A stretch of DNA of 56,799 bases from Natrialba hulunbeirensis JCM 10989 (GTDB lineage: Archaea; Halobacteriota; Halobacteria; Halobacteriales; Natrialbaceae), in NCBI RefSeq assembly GCF_000337575.1, contig NZ_AOIM01000031.1, positions 426 through 57,224 on the forward strand. The letters run 5' to 3'. The translations under genes and the position numbers were made by a program. Of this stretch, positions 51,760-56,799 are shown piece by piece (the first letter of the stretch is position 1; each line of letters opens with the position of its first letter). The notes under the pieces are model-generated. The model was not told where the DNA came from, did not search any database, and saw only the letters and a list, made by a program, of their open reading frames with translations.

Positions 51760-52578
51760 ATGACTGCAGTAACTCTCGGCCCCGAAGGGACCTACTCTCA
51801 CCGGGCGGCTCAGGCGATCGCCGACGCGGACGCGATCGACTTTCGCCAGTCCGTCACCTCGATCGTCGACGCCGTCGCGACCGGCGAGTACGACCGCGGC
51901 GTGATCCCCATCGAAAACAGTATCGAGGGCAGCGTCACGGAAAGCCTCGACGCGCTCGCCGAGTACGACGTCGCCGTCGTCCGCGAGATCGTCACCCCGA
52001 TCAAGCACGCACTCCTCGCGCAGGGGCCGGGCTTCGAAACGATCGCCAGCCACTCCCAGGCGCTCGCCCAGTGTCGCGCCTACCTCGAGCGTGAGTACCC
52101 CGACGCCACGCTCGAAGCCGTCGCGAGCACGGCCCAGGGCGTCGAGTTCGCCCGCGACGATCCAACCATCGCCGGCATCGGCCATCCCGCCAACGCCGAC
52201 ACCGGCACCGAACTCGAAGTCCTCGCCGAAGACATTCAGGATCAGGACTCCAACGCGACGCGATTCTTCGCCGTCGCGCCCGCCGAGGACCGTTCGAAAG
52301 GCGGCGGCAAGACGACGCTGGTCGTCTACCCGAACGCGAACTATCCCGGCCTGCTACTCGAACTCCTCCAGCCGTTTGCCGACCGGGATATCAACCTGAC
52401 TCGCGTCGAGTCCCGACCGAGCGGCCAGCGGCTGGGAGATTACGTCTTCCACGTCGATATCGAGGCGGGGCTCTACGAGGCACGGACGAACGAGGCGATT
52501 GCCGAGTTAGAGGAACTCGCCGAAAACGGCTGGGTCCGCCGACTGGGCTCGTACGATCTCGAGCACGTGGTCGAGTAA
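51760..52578 (+). CDS. pheA: prephenate dehydratase
   Basis: A 272-residue enzyme that converts prephenate to phenylpyruvate in phenylalanine synthesis. The catalytic domain opens with TLGPEGTYSHRAA and contains GVIPIENSIEGSV and the active-site region SNATRFFAVAP, where Thr precedes Arg-Phe-Phe. A C-terminal ACT domain at about 185-265 (KTTLVVYPNANYPGLLLELLQPFADRDINLTRVESRP) includes the ESRP motif that binds phenylalanine for feedback control. It stands alone with its own promoter. Confidence 0.95.
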   Translation: MTAVTLGPEGTYSHRAAQAIADADAIDFRQSVTSIVDAVATGEYDRGVIPIENSIEGSVTESLDALAEYDVAVVREIVTPIKHALLAQGPGFETIASHSQALAQCRAYLEREYPDATLEAVASTAQGVEFARDDPTIAGIGHPANADTGTELEVLAEDIQDQDSNATRFFAVAPAEDRSKGGGKTTLVVYPNANYPGLLLELLQPFADRDINLTRVESRPSGQRLGDYVFHVDIEAGLYEARTNEAIAELEELAENGWVRRLGSYDLEHVVE

Positions 52579-52651
52579 CCCGAGTAGCGGGAGAGCGACC
52601 CCGCACTGTTGGCAAGATTTCTTTTATGTCACTACCTCCTCGCTCAGCGTG

Positions 52652-53044
52652 ATGACAACAGCGAGCAGCCTCCCGGACCCGAATGAGTACGAGTGGGACT
52701 TCGAAACGCGCGGTCGCGTCGGCATCTGGTTCATGAAGGGCTGGCAGGGCTTCGCCGACGAAGACCTCGACGCAGCCAGTGATCACTACCGAGAACGCGG
52801 CAAGCGAGCCGACATCGACGCGACGCTTGCGGTCTTCGGCGACGAAACGAACCTCCCCAAAGAAACGCAGGAGTATATGGGCGAGGAGTGGTCCGCCAAC
52901 GGCGCGTACACCGGCGTCGACAAGATCGGCTTCGTCTCCGAGGGAACCACGGCCCTGGCGGTGAAGTCACGGGTCGACGTCGACGATGCGAGCGTAGAGA
53001 GCTTCAGCGATCTGGAGACGGCACTCGAGTGGGCACAAGCGTAA
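52652..53044 (+). CDS. uncharacterised cytosolic protein (possible SpoIIAA-like fold)
   Basis: A 130-residue protein. It has a mixed alpha/beta pattern: WDFETRGRVGIWFMKGWQGFADEDL, then ATLAVFGDE, YTGVDKIGFVSEGTTALAVKSRV and a final SFSDLETALEWAQA helix. The last segment resembles the end of SpoIIAA/STAS-SEC14-like domains, but I am not sure. It has no signal peptide. The ATG at 52652 is chosen over the GTG at 52649; a T-rich TTTCTTTTATG lies at about 52618-52628. Confidence 0.75.
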   Translation: MTTASSLPDPNEYEWDFETRGRVGIWFMKGWQGFADEDLDAASDHYRERGKRADIDATLAVFGDETNLPKETQEYMGEEWSANGAYTGVDKIGFVSEGTTALAVKSRVDVDDASVESFSDLETALEWAQA

Positions 53045-53129
53045 GTTTCGTTTCGCTGCGATCGGGCACCGGCCAGTACCAGTCAGGCGCACCGAAACGC
53101 GTTTCCGCGCCATCGCAGTACGACCGGAC

Positions 53130-53585
53130 ATGCCACTCGAGACAGGCGACGACGCACCCGACGTGAGCGCACCGAATCAGGACGGCGAGGCAGTCTCGCC
53201 TGCGTTCGACGAGCCGACGGTCCTCTACTTCTACCCGCGCGACGACACTCCCGGCTGTACGACCGAGGCCACCCAGTTCCAGCGCGAGCAAGAGACCTAC
53301 CGCGAGGCCGGCGTCGACGTCTACGGCGTCTCGACCGACGACGTGGAGTCCCACCAGTCGTTTGCCGAGGCGGAGGGGCTCGAGTTCGACCTGCTCGCGG
53401 ATCCGGATGGCCAGGTTGCCGACGCCTTTGGCGTCGAGGTCGAGGGCGGCGCGGCCGCGCGAACGACGTTTCTGCTCGCCGACAGCGAAGTGCAGGCGGT
53501 CTACGAGGATGTCGATCCGGACGGTCACGCGCGCGATGTGTTGCTCGATGCGATGGACGAGGGGCTGGTGACGCTGCCGGAGTGA
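53130..53585 (+). CDS. peroxiredoxin (BCP/PrxQ type)
   Basis: A 151-residue thiol peroxidase that reduces hydroperoxides. The peroxidatic Cys is in PRDDTPGCTTEATQF, and the family segments YFYPRDDTPG, VYGVSTDDVESHQSFAE and FDLLADPDG are present. The position five residues after the active Cys is a Gln rather than Cys, and no second Cys is seen, so it should work as a 1-Cys enzyme or with an external partner. The start follows a CGAAACG-GTTTCC promoter-like region at about 53098-53106. Confidence 0.92.
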   Translation: MPLETGDDAPDVSAPNQDGEAVSPAFDEPTVLYFYPRDDTPGCTTEATQFQREQETYREAGVDVYGVSTDDVESHQSFAEAEGLEFDLLADPDGQVADAFGVEVEGGAAARTTFLLADSEVQAVYEDVDPDGHARDVLLDAMDEGLVTLPE

Positions 53586-53648
53586 GCGGCGCACGGGCCA
53601 CCGCACCCGAAAACGAAGGCGATGGTTCTGTTGTTCATCCGCGGGCAG

Positions 53649-53656
53649 AATTTATC
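53649..53656 (+). promoter_or_regulatory. TATA box of the Hsp20 gene
   Basis: AATTTATC, 25-32 bases before the ATG at 53681, typical leaderless spacing. Confidence 0.6.
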
Positions 53657-53680
53657 CCCGTCGAACACCTATGAACAGGT

Positions 53681-54103
53681 ATGCGACGAAACCCGTTCGA
53701 CGAACTCGAGGACATGCTCGACCGCGTCAGCAAGCAGGTTGAGGAGGGAATGGCCGGCGGCGGCCTGCAGGTACCCGGCTCCGTCCCGGTGGACGTCGCC
53801 GATCGCCACGACGAGTACGTGGTGACGGCCGACCTCCCGGGCTACGACGTCGAGGATATCGACCTCACGCTCTCGGACGGGACGCTCCGTCTCGAGGCAA
53901 CCCGTGCAGACGAAGAGGAAGAATACGTCGAGGGACGGTACCTCCGACGCGAGCGGACGCGAAAGTCGGCGAACCGCCAGATTCGACTGCCGGATCCGGT
54001 CGACGAGGACGCGGTCGACGCCGGCTACGAGAACGGCGTGTTGACCGTTCGGCTTCCGAAGGAGTCGACTGACGAGGAGTCAAAGCAGATCGACATCGAG
54101 TGA
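53681..54103 (+). CDS. Hsp20/alpha-crystallin family small heat shock protein
   Basis: A 140-residue ATP-independent chaperone. The alpha-crystallin domain runs from about residue 35 (VPVDVADRHDEYVVTADLPGYDVEDIDLTL) to about 128, with the A-x-x-x-n-G-x-L motif seen as AGYENGVLTVRLPK. The N-terminal arm is short (FDELEDMLDRVSKQVEEGM). A C-terminal I-x-I tail is seen as QIDIE. Heat control is likely but the sequence shows only a plain TATA box. Confidence 0.93.
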   Translation: MRRNPFDELEDMLDRVSKQVEEGMAGGGLQVPGSVPVDVADRHDEYVVTADLPGYDVEDIDLTLSDGTLRLEATRADEEEEYVEGRYLRRERTRKSANRQIRLPDPVDEDAVDAGYENGVLTVRLPKESTDEESKQIDIE

Positions 54104-54104
54104 A

Positions 54105-54140
54105 CGAGTACTCGAGTACCCGAACAATCGAGTACTCGAG
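54105..54140. repeat. pair of 12-base palindromic repeats after hsp20
   Basis: Two copies 24 bases apart of CGAGTACTCGAG, a palindromic core followed by GAG, just after the hsp20 stop at 54103. It could help end the hsp20 transcript or bind a regulator. Confidence 0.55.
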
Positions 54141-54349
54141 AGGACCCCGCGGCGGACACAGCACCGCAACGGCTGTTTTTCGGTTCGGTGGATCCCAATG
54201 CCCGAGTCGGAGCACGCTGGCCGAGTCAGTAGCGCCGGACACGCACCGGGTGACCGGATGGTCGCTCGAATACACGAACTGGCCCGGATTCGAACGGAGG
54301 GGGCGAGGAAACGGACGAAGACGGCGTCGAGCGCCGGCAAGTGATGGAA

Positions 54350-54358
54350 AGTTATACA
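54350..54358 (+). promoter_or_regulatory. TATA-like box of leuS
   Basis: GTTATACAG, about 31-39 bases before the leuS ATG. A second A/T-rich CTATATAAG at 54378-54386 is too close to the ATG to be its TATA box. Confidence 0.45.
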
Positions 54359-54388
54359 GCCTCGACGCTCTCAGAGCTATATAAGCAA

Positions 54389-56799
54389 ATGAGCGACGCG
54401 GGATACGACCACGCAGCAGTCGAGCAACGCTGGCAGGCCGCGTGGGACGACGCGGACGCGTATCGGACATCGGACGACGTCGACGATCCGACGTACGTCC
54501 TCGGGATGTATCCGTACCCGTCCGGGAAACTCCACATGGGCCACGTCCGAAACTACACGATCACGGACGCCTACGCCCGATACCGACGGATGTGCGGCGA
54601 CGACGTCCTCCACCCGATGGGCTGGGACGCCTTCGGCCTCCCCGCCGAGAACGCGGCCAAGGATCGCGACACCAACCCGCGCGACTGGACGTTCGACTGC
54701 ATCGACACGATGCGCGATCAGATGCGCGCGATGGGCTTTGGCTACGACTGGGATCGGGAAATCGCGACCTGTACGCCTGAGTACTACCAGTGGAACCAGT
54801 GGCTCTTCTCCCGGTTCCACGAGGAAGACCTCGTCGAGCGCCGCGACGCCGAAGTGAACTGGTGTCCCGAGTGTGAAACCGTCCTCGCCGACGAACAGGT
54901 CGAGGGCGAGGCCGAACTCTGCTGGCGCTGTGACACCCCCGTCGAGCAGCGCGAACTCGAGCAGTGGTTCCTGAAGATCACCGAGTACGCGGACGAGTTG
55001 CTGGAGGATATCGACGATCTCGAGGGGTGGCCGAACTCGGTCCGCCAGATGCAACGCAACTGGATTGGCCGTCAGTACGGTTCCGAAGTGGAGTTCGAAA
55101 TCGGCGGTCACGGCTCTGTTACCGCCTTTACGACCCGTCTTGACACCATCCACGGTGCGACGTTCTTCGCGCTCGCGCCGGACCACCCGATCAGCGAGCA
55201 GGCTGCCGAGGAGGACGAGGAGGTCCGCCACTTCATCGAGCACGAGGCAGACCCTGAGGGCGACGAGCCAAACGGCGTCGCGACCGACCTGACGGCAACG
55301 AACCCCGTGACGGGCGAGGAGATTCCCGTCTACGTCGCGGACTTCGTCCTCTCGGATGTCGGAACGGGCGCGCTGATGGCCGTTCCCGGTCACGACGAGC
55401 GCGACCACGCCTTCGCCGAGAAGATGGGCGAGGAAATCGTCCCCGTCATCGCACCCGAACCCGAGGAGGGCGAAGAGGGCGAGGAACCGGAGATTCCGGA
55501 CGTTAGCGAGGGAGCGTTCACCGAGGACGGAGTGCTGGTCAACTCGGGTGAGTACGACGGACTGGACAGCGAAACAGCCCGCGAGCGCCTGACCGAGGAC
55601 ATCGAGAGCGCCGAGCACACCACACAGTACCAGCTGCGCGACTGGGGGATTTCCCGCCAGCGCTACTGGGGAACGCCGATTCCGGTCGTCCACTGTCACG
55701 ACGGCTGTGGCTCGGTCGTCGTCCCCGACGAAAACCTGCCCGTCGAGTTGCCCGAGTTCATCAACACCACCGGCAACCCGCTGGACGCCGCCGAGGAGTG
55801 GAAGCAGACGACCTGTCCCGACTGTGGCGGCGACGCCACCCGCGAGACGGACACGATGGACACCTTCGTCGACTCCTCGTGGTACTTCCTGCGGTACGTC
55901 TCACCCGACCTGGAGGAGGCACCGTTCGACCTGGCGCGTGCGAACGACTGGATGCCGGTCGACCAGTACGTCGGCGGTATCGAACACGCCGTGATGCACC
56001 TGCTGTACTCGCGATTCTTCACCAAAGTCCTCGCAGACCACGAGGACTTAGAACACCGCGAGCCGTTCACGAACCTGCTCGCCCAGGGAATGGTCCAGCT
56101 GGAGGGCGAGAAGATGTCCAAGTCGAAAGGGAACACGGTCTCGCCCCAGCGGATCGTCGAGGAGTACGGGGCCGACACCGCGCGCCTGTTCATGATGCAG
56201 GCCGCCCAGCCCGAGCGCGACTTCGACTGGAGCGAGGAGGGCGTGCGCTCGACGAACGCCTTCCTGACGCGGCTGAAGGAGATGGTCGAGGAGTTCGCCG
56301 CAGAACGGCCAGACGGCGAGGATGACGCCATCGCCCGCTACGTTGCAAACGAGATCGACGCGACGGTCGCCATCGCCGGCGGCGAGTACGACGACCTGAC
56401 GTTCAACCGTGCACTCCGCGAGACCCAGGACCTCGTTCGCACGCTGCGCCAGTATGCGGCGTACACCGAACCCCACACAGAAACCTACGAGCGTGGCCTC
56501 TCTGCGGTCGTGCGCCTGCTCGCGCCCGTCGCACCGCATCTGGCAGAGGAGCTGTACGCCGAACTCGGCACCGACGAGGACGAGGACGAGGGCGCGTTCG
56601 TCGTCGACGCACCGTGGCCGACCGCGACCGTCGATCGCGAGTACGTCACGAAGCGCCGCCAGCTCGTCGAAAACACCCGCGAGGACGTCCGCGACATCAT
56701 CGACGTCGCCGGCATCAAGGACCCGCAGGCGATCGACGTCGTCGTCGCACCCGACTGGAAGTACGATGCACTCGAGATCGCCATCGAAAGCGACGCACC
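54389..56799 (+). CDS. leuS: leucine--tRNA ligase (5' part, cut by window end)
   Basis: The first 803 codons of a class I synthetase; the gene continues past the window. The HIGH motif is MYPYPSGKLHMGHVRNY near residue 36-52, zinc-type Cys pairs appear in WCPECETV and CWRCD, the CP1 editing domain has the conserved Thr-rich segment TTRLDTIHGATF near residue 245-260, and the KMSKS loop is GEKMSKSKGNTV near 575. The architecture is the bacterial-type order of CP1 editing, as found in haloarchaea. Its start precedes a TATA-like box at the usual distance. The long minus-strand frame opposite is a shadow of this gene. Confidence 0.95.
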   Translation, partial: MSDAGYDHAAVEQRWQAAWDDADAYRTSDDVDDPTYVLGMYPYPSGKLHMGHVRNYTITDAYARYRRMCGDDVLHPMGWDAFGLPAENAAKDRDTNPRDWTFDCIDTMRDQMRAMGFGYDWDREIATCTPEYYQWNQWLFSRFHEEDLVERRDAEVNWCPECETVLADEQVEGEAELCWRCDTPVEQRELEQWFLKITEYADELLEDIDDLEGWPNSVRQMQRNWIGRQYGSEVEFEIGGHGSVTAFTTRLDTIHGATFFALAPDHPISEQAAEEDEEVRHFIEHEADPEGDEPNGVATDLTATNPVTGEEIPVYVADFVLSDVGTGALMAVPGHDERDHAFAEKMGEEIVPVIAPEPEEGEEGEEPEIPDVSEGAFTEDGVLVNSGEYDGLDSETARERLTEDIESAEHTTQYQLRDWGISRQRYWGTPIPVVHCHDGCGSVVVPDENLPVELPEFINTTGNPLDAAEEWKQTTCPDCGGDATRETDTMDTFVDSSWYFLRYVSPDLEEAPFDLARANDWMPVDQYVGGIEHAVMHLLYSRFFTKVLADHEDLEHREPFTNLLAQGMVQLEGEKMSKSKGNTVSPQRIVEEYGADTARLFMMQAAQPERDFDWSEEGVRSTNAFLTRLKEMVEEFAAERPDGEDDAIARYVANEIDATVAIAGGEYDDLTFNRALRETQDLVRTLRQYAAYTEPHTETYERGLSAVVRLLAPVAPHLAEELYAELGTDEDEDEGAFVVDAPWPTATVDREYVTKRRQLVENTREDVRDIIDVAGIKDPQAIDVVVAPDWKYDALEIAIESDA

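Larger units (their letters stand above)
54104..54388. other. hsp20-leuS spacer with repeated palindrome
   Basis: CGAGTACTCGAG occurs at 54105-54116 and again at 54129-54140; its CGAGTACTCG core is palindromic. A TATA-like GTTATACAG lies at 54350-54358. A tRNA-like T-loop at about 54285-54300 does not fold into a tRNA. No gene is seen. Confidence 0.5.

Noticed and set aside
54285-54310. tRNA-like GATTCGAA T-loop near leuS
   Set aside because: The flanking sequence does not pair into a T-stem or acceptor stem, so no tRNA can be folded.
54377-55699. 440-residue minus-strand frame opposite leuS
   Set aside because: The plus strand encodes a clear leucyl-tRNA synthetase with HIGH and KMSKS motifs; the minus frame is its antisense shadow.
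1-56799. CRISPR array or restriction-modification system
   Set aside because: No regularly spaced identical repeats or cas/RM genes were seen; the repeats at 22991, 28454 and 2719 are short and not spaced as an array.

Overview
The window is chromosomal DNA from a halophilic archaeon (class Halobacteria). The evidence is the very acidic predicted proteins, high GC with G/C-ending codons, leaderless genes with a TATA-like box about 25-35 bases before the start codon, Tat signal peptides with lipoboxes, an MC1 chromosomal protein, a fused-repeat tRNA-splicing endonuclease, and several families typical of haloarchaea (named from memory; no search was possible). I cannot place it to genus.

Layout. 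0.5-1.2 kb: a winged-helix regulator overlapping a small membrane protein. 1.3-2.5 kb: an exported multicopper oxidase. 2.8-9.5 kb (minus strand): a full 2-oxoacid dehydrogenase cluster read as lipA, then E1-alpha, E1-beta, E2 and E3. 9.7-19.5 kb: a MATE exporter, a PH-domain membrane protein, a Ski2-type helicase, a Tat-exported beta-propeller protein with an acidic tail, a HAD phosphatase, a DJ-1/PfpI protein and a MazG-like pyrophosphohydrolase. 19.5-20.9 kb: a lone TnpB transposon abutting a small membrane-protein gene. 21.1-26.4 kb: an HD phosphohydrolase, a P-loop kinase-like protein and a PhnCDE-type ABC transporter. 26.6-29.8 kb: a second HD protein, a NucS-N-domain protein with four zinc clusters, and the tRNA-splicing endonuclease. 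29.8-31.0 kb: a divergent FtsZ/tubulin homologue.

31.2-39.1 kb is a block of mostly membrane proteins (DUF4129, a two-helix membrane protein, DUF58, a polytopic protein with a helix-hairpin-helix tail) facing a MoxR AAA ATPase. 39.3-46.3 kb holds trpS, an unrecognised disordered protein, and pheS-pheT. 46.3-49.4 kb is a Tat-exported M14 carboxypeptidase with a strong palindrome before its promoter. 49.7-51.3 kb has an AbrB-like protein, MC1, and a seven-helix protein that aligns to bacteriorhodopsin but lacks the retinal-binding lysine. 51.6-56.8 kb has a small inverted-repeat element, pheA, an unknown cytosolic protein, a peroxiredoxin, an Hsp20 and the 5' part of leuS, cut by the window end.

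Working together: LipA supplies lipoyl groups for the E2 (and so the E1/E2/E3 complex). The MoxR ATPase probably works with the DUF58 protein and its membrane partners. PheA makes phenylpyruvate for phenylalanine, while PheST, TrpS and LeuS charge tRNAs. The most unusual items are the lysine-less opsin homologue, the NucS-N/zinc fusion beside endA, the MoxR/DUF58 membrane block, and the divergent FtsZ-like protein.
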